Shown one piece after another: positions 1 to 12,200 of a DNA stretch of 64,000 nucleotides. The position numbers and the translations under genes are program-made. The stretch lies in contig OY718804.1 in NCBI GenBank assembly GCA_963070105.1, forward strand, positions 9,221,317 through 9,285,316, read 5' to 3'. Origin of the DNA: Litomosoides sigmodontis. Its lineage: Eukaryota > Nematoda > Chromadorea > Rhabditida > Onchocercidae. Within the stretch, counting starts at the first letter, position 1; the number at the start of each line of letters is the position of its first letter. The notes below the pieces were generated by a model. The model saw nothing but the letters and a program-made list of their open reading frames with translations, was not told the DNA's origin and made no database searches.

Positions 1-606
1 GACATATCGCATTTGAGTATAAAATGTATTGAATCCGATATCACGTGGTACATCTTCCTCTTGTTTCTTTGGCAAAACTAAAATTTTCATCAGAAGATTA
101 GCGCTAATCGAACAACTGAAAATATGCCTAAACAATAGAAGAAAAAAGAAATAAAATGAAATTTCTCTAAAAGAACTATTCAATCAACTCACCTTTTACC
201 AAAAACTATTTATGAAAATTATGCCTACGAAGTGATTATAATGATTTCGAATGAGCTGGTATAAAAAGAACATTAATCATAATTACATGGCACTTATTCG
301 TATTGCAACAAAAGAGAAATCAAAAATTAGTTTAAAATTTCGGTAAACCGAAGTGTTGAGAAGTGTAAAGACCAGGTTGTGTGAATCATTTATCTTACCG
401 TCTTCAATGCGTTCAGGAGAAATATACGCGCCCCCTGACAGTTTGATATAATTCTTGATAGATTTTTCAACCTTTTTCTCTTCCACTTCTTCCGCCACCA
501 ACTCCTGCCATCGTATAAACTTGCTCCATCGATGGATGAATGTACGTTTTTGGCATTTAACACACTCTCGAATAATAAGCTTCCCGAATGTGTGAATTTT
601 TTCCAT
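1..606 (-). CDS. Unrecognised conserved-looking gene, 5' part (runs off the window)
   Basis: Two exons can be read on the minus strand. Exon 1 is 606-399: it opens with ATG and ends at a good GTAAGA donor. Exon 2 is 77-1: it begins after a TTTTAG acceptor and is still open at the window edge. The phases agree (one base carried over). The partial protein is 95 residues, basic at the start (CVKCQKRTFIHRWSKF), then a charged helix (EEVEEKKVEKSIKNY), then GGAYISPERIEDG and VLPKKQEEDVPRDIGF. No signal peptide or membrane segment is visible. The basic, Arg/Lys-rich start could be a mitochondrial targeting sequence, but that is inference. I do not recognise the family. The gene lies about 1.2 kb downstream of the second BCL-2 gene on the same strand, so it could be a further operon member. 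Confidence 0.5.
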
Positions 607-1807
607 TCTTCAGATCAAAAAACGTTTCAATAAATTCTTATATATTCAAAACTAGATTTCGATATCAATAATTCCATGAAACTACTTCATGCCTTCCAAA
701 TCTCGTAATCCAGCACACGACTGACTACAAGAAAATTTTTGTGAGAATACAATTGCACATCAACAAAGCCCATCTTGAAATGCATAAACTCTTTGTGGAC
801 GATAAACCAAGAATTTCGGGACTGCATAAAAGAAACAAGAAAGAAATTCGTAAAACAGTTTATTTGTCATGCATTCACAAGTTATTTACTAAAAACAGCG
901 ATGACATTAAACAGAAAACGATAAAAATTGGAGGAAATGATTGAACAAACAATCAGTTCCAACATCACGTAGCACCGCCGCGATTTTTTAACAATTCATG
1001 AAATTCACTTGAAGTACAATCCACTCAAAAACTGATGATTACAAAAAAACTGCATTAACAAAATTAGACACATAAGAACATCAAGTGAATTATGATGAGG
1101 AAAGGCGGAAAGGAGTTTGAAGGACTGGAACGGGAATGTTATGACCAGCAACTAGTCGACAAATCCATCCCTAACTTCTAACATTAAAAATTGAGATCCA
1201 GGACTATTTTGAAGTTTGGATGATACCAGACAAAACGAAGTCCATCGGAAAAAAGTTTTTTATGAAAGAAGGAACTAGTTTTAAAATGTTACTAACTTCG
1301 AGAAAACCTCAAGCAAGCAAAAATGTTGGTAAAATACAAGTGATAGCATAGAATGAACACTGAGATTGCACTATTATGCGAATAAATAAAGCATGATAAA
1401 GAGGCAGTAGATAAAAAGTATATTTAACGACGAGAATAGCTTGAAGTAAAGTAGAGGAAAGAAAAGTAAAGCAGTTAATAATAGTGACCAAGAGAATATC
1501 AAGAATAATAGGATTTCTTCTCGATTAGTTCGTAGTTTAACAGTTATGCTAGTTATCATAAAGTGTTCTTAACTGCAATATCATCTGAAGTTTTTTTATC
1601 ACAACATTACCTTAGATTTATTCACATAATCGTGAACTTAAAATTACCAACTAATATCGACATTACCAGTGAAAAGATTCTTTTTCAGTAACCTATGAAG
1701 TAAGAGACAAAAGCTTCCAATTTACATATTTTTCGTAAAGCATGACACTGTTACCACAATTGTAAAAATATACTCTAAATTACCAAATACTTTGCTCTTA
1801 TTAAAAA
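607..1807. other. Intergenic, no gene seen
   Basis: AT-rich spacer between the second BCL-2 gene and the partial gene at the window start. A minus-strand AATAAA (TTTATT on the plus strand near 1616) could serve as the poly(A) signal of the BCL-2 gene ending at 1808. The short open frames here (for example 741-944) show no codon pattern or motif that supports a gene. Confidence 0.6.
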
Positions 1808-3566
1808 TTATCGTGCTTTTAGCACTGTTTTAATTAAAGTGAAAGCACCAATACCAAGCATGCCGAATATCACGAATGCTCGAATTGGTAGCCGCCATGG
1901 ACTGTACTGCGGTTTTAAATTAAGTTGTTCAATCTCTTCAGTTTCATTCCTATCAATTATCACTTTCGCGCGATCGAAAAAATTATCCTGAAATTGGTTA
2001 GAAAGACTCAGTTTATGTAAAATATTTTTTCGATTGAATTGTTTGAAACTAAGTGAATCGAATAGCACAATCGAAAAGTATTTGATTCGTCACTACGTTA
2101 GAACGTAGTTTTTTTCCAATACATTAGATTTGTAATTGCCTTAAAAATTTCCAAAATTACCGCAACATCTACTGCTTCATATATGTAGCTAAGTGTATAA
2201 CATAAAAATGTCAATTCTCAAGTGAAGAAAGGAAAAATTAGGCAAAAAAAACTACAGAACGATATGTTCAATGTACGATCCTATTTAATATGGAAGCTCA
2301 AGTAGTGGTATTGATCCGCAATCCTTTCCTTTCTATCACAGGGAAACTAAAGTTGCAAAGCCCGTTTAACACAAACTCTTAAATATTTCAGAATGTTTCA
2401 AGTTATTGTAAAAATTTAGCATCAAAAATTTAGCGTTTTATAGTGACATTATACGTCACCATAAAATTCATGAAAAAAATCCTGAAAAAATAATTTTTCA
2501 TGAAAGTATTTAAAAAATCAATTTATTGGCATACCCAAGAGCGTCTGTTGTGTGGCCAAGTTAAAACAATTGCCTTGTGCAAAAATTTGGATGTGTACGA
2601 TGCAATCATTGAAACATCGGACAATATTCCCATCTCACAAAGTTTCATTGCAACCAATCCAGCAAACGCAATCAGCGCTACCAGTCGTCCGTAAGATAGC
2701 TGTTCACCTTGCTCATCGTCATCATCGTTTTGCCGAAAACATTCTATAACCTGCAGTAAAAAATGTCTGCTAGCCTCTATATTATCAAATAATGGCAGAT
2801 AGGTAGTGTTCAAGCTCTCTTGAATGCAATGATGCATCGCACTGCTACAAACATGCATGGATAATAGAATAAAAATGCAATAGTACGTTTTTAACTGGGA
2901 AGATATTCCAAGACTACGTTTATAAAGTCACATTTTTTAAGTAAAACGCGATTACAGATGTACAGATGTACGATTACAGATAGTAGTAAAATCGGGTAAT
3001 TTTCTGAGTCAATTTATGAAAAGCCGACGACTGCATAAAAGTTAAAGTGAATGAGTAACTACTAGTAAGAGTAATTTATCCATTAGTTAAATAAACTATT
3101 ACTTCTCTTTCAATATATACATAATGCACATTATGAATTTGGTAACCTTAACATATCGCTGAAACGTAAGCCTTCCATGCAGACATAATGCTTCAACCAT
3201 ATTCGTAAGCTCTTCTGCATGCTTCCGTTCAAAAATTAAGGCAACTGCTCGAATTAACTCAAATCGATAATCGTCCGAATCCGGGATTTCCGGCAAACAC
3301 GGACAGTAGCCGTTCTGTAGTTGCACACGATACCGGATGTAATCAGTTACGTAACTCTACAAATTTAGGCATGTTAAAAAAAACATATGTATATGTACCG
3401 TACCTTTAATTAATTGACTCATACAAAAACTGACCTGTATGAGATTAACCCCTTTCAGAAAATCCACTGATTCATTGACTGAATCGCTATGACACTGATC
3501 ATTTCCTGACACATCAGTGGCATTCATTTCCTCAAAAATAAGCTTTTCGTTGTAAATTGTGTTCAT
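1808..3566 (-). CDS. ced-9: CED-9-type BCL-2 family protein, copy A (downstream tandem copy)
   Basis: Four exons, all introns in phase 0: 3566-3435, 3356-3147, 2750-2535, 1987-1808, giving 245 residues. CED-9 proteins are anti-apoptotic membrane proteins that bind CED-4 and are displaced by the BH3 protein EGL-1. Visible features: a BH4-like helix SYVTDYIRYRV (45-55), a helix VALIFERKHAEEL matching CED-9's IFEKKHAE region, BH1 as SYGRLVALIAFAGL (133-146), a BH2-like NRRSW-DNFF across the exon 3/4 junction, and a C-terminal anchor (about 222-242) followed by KAR at the end. Before BH1 there is an acidic loop (NDDDDEQGE) absent from copy B. ATG 3566 was chosen because the frame further upstream has no ATG; a second ATG near 3527 is possible. 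Exon 2 is 210 nt in both copies, so the pair arose by tandem duplication. Confidence 0.88.
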
Positions 3567-4746
3567 AAATATAAAAGACGAATGGATTTCTACAGCTGCC
3601 ACAAACACCGCGAAACGCGTCTCCACAACCTTATCTCACCGTAAACACTCTCACGCATTATGCGAGTCCATCTTGACTTGCACCTTCCTCACACATCTCG
3701 TACTTCTTAGAACTGCGTTGTAACTTTCGACACTTGTGAAATAAAAATTCCTAAAATAATCCAAATCAGACCTAGTAGAATCAAATGCTGTTTCAAGAAA
3801 TCCTCATATCGGTTTATCCTTTTTTTACAAATTTTACAGTACTAGCAAAATGTCCTAACATTTCGGACAAGCCATTGTCTTCTTCAGCAAAACGTGACGG
3901 TACACTTTATTTCCCAAATATACAAGATGAAGGACTGCAGATGCAAAAGTGATAGGAAAATTGCGACATTAATGTGGATGTCTCAATACATCGATTATGT
4001 TCAGTCGAGGAATCGTCACAAATTCTTGAATCGGATTATATTACATCAAGTATGAATGAACATCATATAAGTGAAATCGAACTGGCTGTCAAATTAGCAA
4101 GATCTATCAAAAACGGAAAGTGAGCCACTATCCACCGCACATAACAATATCAACAAAAACTAGAAAACTTCTGGAAATTCAATAAGAAAAAATCGATGAC
4201 TATTTCAAAACGATTTAAAAACAACAACAGAAAGAAAATGAAAAGCACTGAAAATCTCTAAAGCTTTAAAAAAAAAGTGTATTGCACCGTTCCAAAATGT
4301 TTTCAGTCATATTTTTCTGCACCACCCACATTAACTAAATCAGTTAATGTAACTAAGCTTGAAAGATTGATTTCTGAGATCACATAGCACCAAAAAATAA
4401 GTACCAGTATGCACCATAATACATGCATAAAAACAAAAATTAAGGTTTAAAAAAGTAGCATGAGCAAAAATGATTTGAACAATAAAAGAGGTATTAGTCC
4501 ATCGTAAAAGCATAACTTGAACAATTGATTTAAGATAAAGTATCTTCCATATTACACTCCTCATATATGGAAAAATCATCATTAGAAGCTATGCGTTACA
4601 TAACAGTTGCAAAGAAGTTTTTGCTCTCATCCTTTTTTTTAATCATCTTCCGGGAACGTAAATCAAATATGGAGAGTTTAGAGAAAATGCATAACGAGAT
4701 CCTATAACAATACCGATAACTCTAACTTCAATAAATTACAAGCAAA
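3567..4746. other. Spacer between the two BCL-2 genes, no gene seen
   Basis: About 1.2 kb of AT-rich sequence between copy B (stop at 4747) and copy A (ATG 3566). On the minus strand a CTGTAG acceptor lies roughly 30 bases before the copy A start and could be a trans-splice site. Short open frames such as 4340-4582 look like noise. Confidence 0.55.
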
Positions 4747-6213
4747 TCACCGTGTCCTAAGCATAAATTTAAATAATGTAAAAACAGTAATACTTAGAAC
4801 ACCAAAAACAGTCAATCGGTTAATTGTTGACCAGAATTTATTCTTTTCCACTTCTGATTCTGTTTTTTCTTTTTTGTTTAGTTTTATTATAGTCCTTGCA
4901 AGATCAAAAAATTTGCTCTGAAATTTAATTCAAACATTAAAGAAATTAAAGAATAATGAACATGAATTTCACATTGCCTCATCACCGCCGTCAACAAAGT
5001 TCAAAATGCAAACTTTTACCATTTCAGACAATTCAAAAAAAAAAAGAAATTTTGTGGTTGTTTATCACTAACAGAAACTATTTATGAAACTGATGGTTCA
5101 CTCTTTACCACATAATTTTATAGTTTTAGATCCTCGCCTTTTTTATGATTATCGTATGCTCTTCATATGAAATTTCTATCATGCTAGAATTCATATGAAA
5201 CTTCTATCATGTTAGAATCAAAAATATATTACATTATAACGACAGCTAACCCAAGATCGCTTATGATGTGGCCACGTCAAGGCAATTCGTTTTTGTAAAA
5301 ATTTTGAAGTGTGCGACATAACCAGTGAAACTTCCCCAAAACACTTCATATCGCTTAAGCGCGTAGCAATCAAACCAGCTAATGCAATCAGTGCTATTAG
5401 ACGTCCATATGACATTTGTGACGGTGTTTCATTTTCGACGCAGACGAAGTGCTCCATAATCTGAAAATGGGAAGGATATGTTGCGAGTCTCATTAATCTC
5501 ACATCACACAACTATTATGCTACATGTGACAGTTACTTAAGACGGCCAAAGTTCAATTATTAATTAAAGAGATATTTTGTTGCTCACTTCAACATATCGA
5601 CTAAGCGAAAAGCTGTCGCTCTCGCACAATGTTTCCATCATTTTCCCGAGCTCCTCTTCGTGCTTCTCTTCAAAAATTAAGGCCACAGAACGAACCAAAT
5701 AACTTTCTAAATTTTGTTTACATGGATGTATAAACTTTGGTAGCTTACGATTTCCGTGAACGCGAATCCGGTAGTAAATATAATCAGCTACGAAATCCTG
5801 CAAATTAGTGGACTAATGTTCGGTATTACACATCTTCTACAACCAGTTGAGATCCATTAAGCTTACAATACTGTAATCAAGGACTGCGACATTAAAGAAG
5901 AATTAAACTAAGTATTTGAAAATTAGCTTTTAGAGTTTTTAGAAATACAAACATGTCTTGTATGTAAGGGATTTCGACGTTCCTCAATAATGCATATGTT
6001 TCGGCCTCCAGCAACCCTCGAACGCATTTATCAAATTCTTATTTAAAAAAAATGAAAACAAGTATCGATGTCACAGTGATTTCTTCCGCTTATCAATGTA
6101 ACGAAGCAGATGCCACTTACTTGTATACAGTGTATGTCGTTCTGACATCCCAACCACTCATTGCTATCTTCAGATCGATCGTATTTCGAGGAGATTGAAT
6201 CACTGATAAACAT
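4747..6213 (-). CDS. ced-9: CED-9-type BCL-2 family protein, copy B (next to SDHC)
   Basis: Four exons with phase-0 introns: 6213-6121, 5797-5588, 5460-5251, 4917-4747; 227 residues. Motifs in order: BH4-like DFVADYIYYRIRVHG (from 32), helix RSVALIFEEKHEEEL, BH1 MSYGRLIALIALAGL (117-131; CED-9 has MSYGRLIGLISFGG), BH2-like KRSW followed by SKFFDLA across the last intron (from 168), and a C-terminal membrane anchor (about 206-224). The order and spacing match CED-9, and the length is slightly shorter than the roughly 280 residues of the C. elegans protein. The start is fixed by a TTTTTAG acceptor only two bases before the ATG, a typical trans-splice site for a downstream operon gene. It begins 350 bases after the SDHC stop on the same strand. 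This copy looks closer to CED-9 than copy A does. Confidence 0.9.
5163..5218. repeat. 28-bp tandem direct repeat, two copies
   Basis: Two adjacent 28-base units (5163-5190 and 5191-5218) beginning TCATATGAAA and ending TAGAAT differ at two positions. They lie in intron 3 of BCL-2 copy B, just downstream of its exon 3 donor. Confidence 0.85.
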
Positions 6214-6218
6214 GTCTA
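6214..6218 (-). promoter_or_regulatory. Likely SL trans-splice acceptor for BCL-2 copy B
   Basis: On the minus strand GAATTTTTAG is followed by AC and then the ATG at 6213. There is no upstream exon of this gene to join it to before the SDHC stop, so a spliced leader is the likely partner. It supports the operon reading of SDHC and the BCL-2 genes. Confidence 0.6.
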
Positions 6219-6562
6219 AAAATTCTATTTATTCCTCACTTACAGGTAGTATTTACAATACGCCGCGACAAAACGTAAAAAACGATAAAATTACGAAATA
6301 CATACAGTGATATAACACATTATTATGATCACGTTTACAATAAACTGATTATGCAAGTCCACTCGCTTTCCAAGAAAAACTAGTGCTCTCAAAATATTCA
6401 CAGAAAACTTTAAAATTATTGAATTACAATCAGAAAATAGCGCATTACAAAAACCAAGAAATATTAATCAGTTCTGTGTAGCTAAAAAATGGCACAATTC
6501 TTATCATCTTTAAATTGAGTTTTTACATGTGGACTTAATAACCTCGAAGCCTGAAATCAAAT
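6219..6562. other. Intercistronic region SDHC to BCL-2 copy B
   Basis: About 345 bases between the SDHC stop codon and the trans-splice site of copy B. That is within the range of nematode operon spacers, somewhat longer than the C. elegans norm. No other gene is visible. Confidence 0.6.
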
Positions 6563-7544
6563 TTATTTCTTTGCTTTATCAGTGACAACAGAATCTTTCT
6601 TCAGTCGAGGCGCCATCACAATCGCTAGCGCAATCAGTGCTGCTAACGAAAGAACCAAATAACCACTTTTGTATATGGAAGCAATATCCGTCCCAATAGC
6701 CAAATCAAATGCAATGAAACGGATACCATTCAATGAATGAAAAACAATTGGGTAAGCGATGATAAATTTAAACGTATCGGTTATAAGCCATGGCAACTCA
6801 AGGCCACGAATGAAATCAATCAACGTAGTGAAGTTTAACGGTAGAAGAGCAAAACCAACGCCACCAACCAACAAAGTACCTGAAATACGATTGAATTTTT
6901 GTGGTCAGCCACTTTTTACCGAATCATGTTATTTTCACTGACGTTTCAACATCCCACTTTTATTTAACATTGTTTTTGATAATCAAAATTCAGCGCTCGC
7001 AAAAAAAAAAAGCATTCACCAGCCATTACACATCCTGCTATACGGTGAAATCCGGAAACCATCCATGTGAGCTGTGGTTTATATACAGCAATGTGTGGAC
7101 TGATAGGTCGCTTCAATGCTCGCTGTTGTAAGAGATAATCCCAACCCCACTCCTGAATTGGAGTTTTGGCTGATCGCTGAGGAACACCGGTCTTTAGTAA
7201 TCGTATAATCTGAAGAGAGAATGAAACATGCCGTTATCTATCATTGTTCCTATGCTGTTAAAATTCCGAATAATCCCACAAACGCTGATGTAGTGCACAT
7301 CCCACCATCTTTCTAACTATTATCATGATGTGTAGACCTCCGGCTTCAAAAATAAGTTAAATGAGTAAATGACTACTCTTCACTGGCAAATACTGACTGC
7401 TTACGAAGTAAATATCTGAACAACTTAGTCCCTCAAATCATATTTCAGTGCCCACAATTCTCCAAAAATTATAAAACTCATCCTTACCTGAACGTTTTGA
7501 GACAATGCACGGCAGAATGCAGCATTCTTGAACTGAAGTAACAT
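6563..7544 (-). CDS. mev-1: Succinate dehydrogenase cytochrome b560 subunit (SDHC, MEV-1/CYT-1)
   Basis: Three exons: 7544-7488, 7209-7020, 6879-6563; 187 residues. The protein is a membrane anchor of mitochondrial complex II that binds heme b and ubiquinone. Seen: an Arg/Ala-containing N-terminus suited to mitochondrial import, the family signature RPISPHIAVYKPQLTW, then GFHRIAGCVMAG and LLVGGVGFALLP (first helix), a second helix ending in FHSLNGIRF where His130 is the expected heme ligand, and a third helix YLVLSLAALIALAIVM before a charged tail. IRF replaces the IRH common elsewhere, as in C. elegans MEV-1. The gene is first in a run of three same-strand genes with BCL-2 copies B and A, the arrangement of the C. 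elegans cyt-1/ced-9 operon. Confidence 0.95.
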
Positions 7545-9226
7545 CCTTACTAAAATATTTGTTACATTATAATCTGTAATAAGTGTCTTTTCATATGACG
7601 TTAAGGAACATTCACAAATCCTACATAGACCTAATATAGATATACACGTAGATGAACCTCCACGTTAATTCGCATAAAAAACCATATATTCACAATGCTG
7701 AGGAAAATATAGCAGACAATGCATAACAAACATGCACATACTTCCTTTGCAAGTAAATATATACTGTTTGCAAGTGACGTAGGTACTGAATTAGGACGCT
7801 TTCAGACTAGTAGCAGGACGCTGCTAAGGGAGTGGATAAATGTGGAAAATAGGAACGAACGGAAATGAGAGGAGCGGACAGTTCAATGCAACATACAGAG
7901 AGCATGCAACAAGCACATCGATGACCTTAACAGGCCCGCGTGTGTGACCGAGCGAGGCACTATCGCGGTACGCAAATCGATGATCTCATCTCTTAGATGT
8001 AGGATGAATCGGGCATTCCCCGCTCTTCCTCGATCTCTCATTTTATCATCTCACTTGGGAAGAGTGAACTCCATTAACTTCATCCCAACATCACTTTTGC
8101 AAACATCTACAGCGACAGAGAGAATAAGTTGCATGAGACAGAGAGAGAGAGAGAGGGAGAAGATTGAAGAAATGCTGGCGAAAAAAGAACATGAGAAGGA
8201 AAGGGAGAGAAAATAGGAACAGAATGAATGTAAGTAGAATGAAAATAAATATGGAAATAAATTTTTGTTTAGTTTTTTCTTAGTAATTAAGAGTGTAAAA
8301 GGGGAATGACTGAAATAACGCAAAAGATAGGAGAAACAGAATGGAAAAGAACATGAGAGAAGGAAAGGTTTGGAGAGAATGAATGTGAAACGAACAGAAT
8401 GTATGTACATATGAAATTTAAAACAATTTCAGTTTTTTCCCCAAAACATTTTCGTGAGCGATATGGTTGATACGTGGAAAGATATAAATGTCAGAAGGCA
8501 CGGAGTATGGGAAGTGAATTTCACACATTGTGTCACCAGGAATTTTTGCAAATTTATGCAAATTTGATGGGATCAAAAAGGTAGAAATTCTACGAAATGT
8601 GTTAGTTGTGACAGTGACTACGTGTGTTTGCTTTAAAATGGAAGAGTTTTGTTCAAATAATCAGTGAGGTTTGAGTTTCAACGTATTGCACCCAAGTTGG
8701 ATTCAATTTTTTTACACTGTTCTGAGAATTCCTGTGCAATACTATTAGTATAGGTTTGCCTTCATCCGTCCAATTTTACTATTCAAACTCCAGATTAGCT
8801 TAAAAAATTGTATACAATTGTATTCAGCGATTTATTAGATTCATTACTGCTCAGTTTCTCTAACTGGTAAATCTCTACAGAAGAGAGTGGCAACAACGCA
8901 TGCCACTAGTTCATTTCTTTCACGCGTAATCTACCATCGCTAAAGCTTGTAGATCAATCTAGTTAATACCTACTACATGAACTGGCCGAATTTCATTTCA
9001 CCCATCATCCCGACGGTTGGAGATTCAGAAATATCTTCTTGGTTAGGTTAACCGCTAGTCTTGGTGGTTTGTTTGAGCTGGCCTTCTATATCAGAACACC
9101 TTTTTACTGCGATGGCCATAGATCGTATTTTCAACTAATAGCATTTCGAATATTTCAGTTTGCTGATCAATTCTGCGTTCCTCTGAAATTTGTGCTGTAT
9201 TACTTGGCAGTCAATATTGTTGCAAG
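7545..9226. other. Divergent intergenic region, candidate promoters for the SDHC operon and DHX37
   Basis: About 1.7 kb separates the SDHC start (minus) and the DHX37 start (plus). It contains a purine-rich GAGA stretch near 8135-8215 that creates artefactual open frames on both strands. A CTTGGCAG acceptor at about 9203-9210, 16 bases before the DHX37 ATG, could be a trans-splice site. Confidence 0.55.
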
Positions 9227-12200
9227 ATGAAGAAGAAAGTTACGCAAGGCGCATCTGAAAATGAATGTTTGGAACAAGCTGCAATGAATGCAGATGATTA
9301 TAATAATCCGGTCGATACAACTAATGCTCTTATATTACCGGCGAAGACTAAAGTAAGCTGAGTTTTCTTCTTAAAAATCAGCAAACTGGCTTAGTTAGAA
9401 CTCAGTTGAATAAAGCAATCAGTAATGCTTTATTTCTTTAAGAAAAAAAAAACAAAGAAATCTGGTGACAAAGTGATCAACCGGAAGAAAGATGAAGCTA
9501 GGAAGAGACGGTTGGAAGAAGTGGAAGCTAAAATATCTAAAACTAAGCGGAAGAAATTAATGAAAATAATGCAGCGAAAGGAAAAGAAAGAATCGGTGAG
9601 AACTGATCATTGTCTTGGTACAAAGTTTATGTAATATACGAACAACAAAATTTATGTAATTTATGTAATATACGTTTTCTTGTTGAGAAACTGTTCATAT
9701 TTAAATCGTTTTCTCCAGTTCTTTTTCTTACCAATTCAATTTTATCAAAAGATTTTGTAAATACCAAAAAAAGTTTAAAATTTTTGCTGACCTTAAAAAT
9801 ATTGCCTATTTCTCCTACGCATTTTACAGAGGGAATCACTTTTGGAAAATTTAATGAAATATCAATTACCTACCGGAACGATGAGTAAGCTCACAGCAGA
9901 AGTTCGTCCGAGGAAGCTGGAAAAGTATTGTCATTTCTATTTTTTGGGCGAGGAGAAATCAGTTCCTCACTAATCCAGCAAATTATAGAAATCATGCCAT
10001 TTTTTTTTTAATTTCGAAGTGCTGCATTTTCTAGGCTAATGTATTTCACAAAGATTTTCATAGCTTTTAGGTCAGAGGAAGGTTTTGTCCAAAAGAAGTT
10101 ATCAAATCTAGCGGGTTGTAAATGTATCCCTTTGCCGGAGCAGTCGACGAAAGCAGTACAAGAAAATTATTATGAAACTGGAAGCGAGAGTGAAGACGAT
10201 GTCTTGATCACGAAACAGGTTTTACTTTTTTATGGAAATATTTAAGGTCGTCTAATTGATCTCTCATTTTCTCCATCTTACATATTATTATGTGCTTTAC
10301 GTAAAACTTAGCTATACCGAGCTTCTGGAAATTATCCCGTTTTAAGAATTGAATTTCTTTTAGGTAACATTAACATCAGTGAATGCAGAATCATCAAAGT
10401 GCATCGCAAGCGATAATGAGGTGGGAGGAAAACAAGTTGAGGTTAACACGGATAGAAGAGAAGGAGACTTGAAAAATACAGATTGTGGCGAAATAAAAAT
10501 CAAATGCAGTGAAGTGGATTTACTGGGTGTGTTTTTTGTTTCGTACACTTGTGTTTAGTTCGTTTTGTGAAATTATTAAGGACCACTTATCACTGTGTAG
10601 ATTTTTCTTTTTAAATTAAACTTACAGAACCAAGTACTTCGGAGCTCGATATAGCAAATCTACCGGCCAAAATATCGCCTCTCAAGAACAAAATATCGGT
10701 ATTACATGATTCTCATAAAAGCAACTTTGTTCCCGTTAATCGTAGCGAAAGTGTTGAAGCGCGACGGTCAAAGCTCCCTATATATGCTGAAGAACAGAGC
10801 ATCATGGAAGCCATAAATGATAACTGCGTATGTTTGTCAGTAATTTTCAGTACTGATTAATAAAAGCGGAGAAAGTTGAGAGGAAGGCTGTTAAAAATTC
10901 CAAAACTGTAATTCATATCATATACATTCTTTTGTTGTGGGGATTTACAGAAGTAAGTACTTTTGCAATTGTCTCATCAGTTTCAATATTAGGCAACGAT
11001 AATTTGTGGTGAAACTGGTTCTGGAAAAACGACGCAATTGCCTCAGTTTTTGTATGAAGCCGGTTATGCCCGAGACGGTAAATTGATAGGAATAACTGAG
11101 CCTCGACGAGTGGCTGCCATAAGTATGGCAGCACGTGTAGCAGAAGAGATGAATCTACCAAATGCGGTCTCATATCAGGTATAATTTGAAAGTTTATTTG
11201 AGTTGCACCGAATTTAAGATAATGAAGTAAAATTGAATTTGCCCGGAATATTTTTGACAGTTGTTAAAATTTATTTTTTGAGAGGTCTGACTTTGTCTTG
11301 CATTTTGAAGGCATAGCAAACAGTAGGTTACTCATTTGTCAACAGTTAATGCCTTTTACAAAATACTTATCAGTTGAATTAAAAGAAACTTCAATTTCAA
11401 TAAATGATTTCATAATTCCAAATATTTTAATTTGACGGAAAGCGGTGAATTTGTTGTTTTAGATAAGATATGAAGGTAATCGATCAGCCGAAACGTCTAT
11501 TCTATTCATGACAGATGGCGTGTTGATGAAGGAAATGCAAAAAGATGTGGTTCTTTCAGCTTATTCAGTTATTATCATCGGTAAACTACTATTTGAAATT
11601 TCGGGAGAATTTTCGTTCCTTCTTAATTCACTCTTATTTTCATATCATTATACATTGGTGTAGAAGGATTTTATTTAGACGAAGCTCATGAACGATCGAT
11701 GTACAGTGATGTGCTCATTGGTTTGTTGACACGAATAGCACCTTATCGCCTTCGTATGGGCTCACCATTAAAGCTTATTATTATGAGCGCAACTTTACGT
11801 TTGGATGATTTTAAAAATAAAAGGTACTTTATGATCTACATGCTCTCCATTTTTTCAAACATTTCTAGCTTTTTTACGTACTTCTTATAGTACTGGGGTG
11901 TTGGATACTTTAGCTTGGCATTTGGTCGCTTCATTCATCCTATTCAGACTGTTTCCTGTATCGTTACCACCTATATTGACCATTGATGCGAGGCAATATC
12001 CAGTATCCGTCCATTTTGAAAAGCGGACACCAGAAAATTACCTCACTGCTGCGTATCATAAAATATGTGAAATTCATGAAAAGAAAGGTCCCGGGACGAT
12101 CTTGGTTTTTCTTTCCGGAAAATTAGAGGTACTGCTTACAGTATTTCAGAACAAAATCCGAGTGATCCTTTGAGCTATATTTCGATGTTTTAACATTAAT

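Noticed and set aside
741..944. 67-codon plus-strand frame with a basic composition
   Set aside because: No recognisable motif, weak start context, no splice partners; likely chance in AT-rich DNA.
3099..3626. Longer N-terminus for BCL-2 copy A beginning METRFAV at 3626
   Set aside because: The codon there is GTG, not ATG; the first ATG in frame is at 3566.
7944..8410. Opposed open frames of 90 and 119 codons
   Set aside because: Both run through purine/pyrimidine-biased GAGA sequence; composition explains the lack of stops and nothing resembles a protein family.
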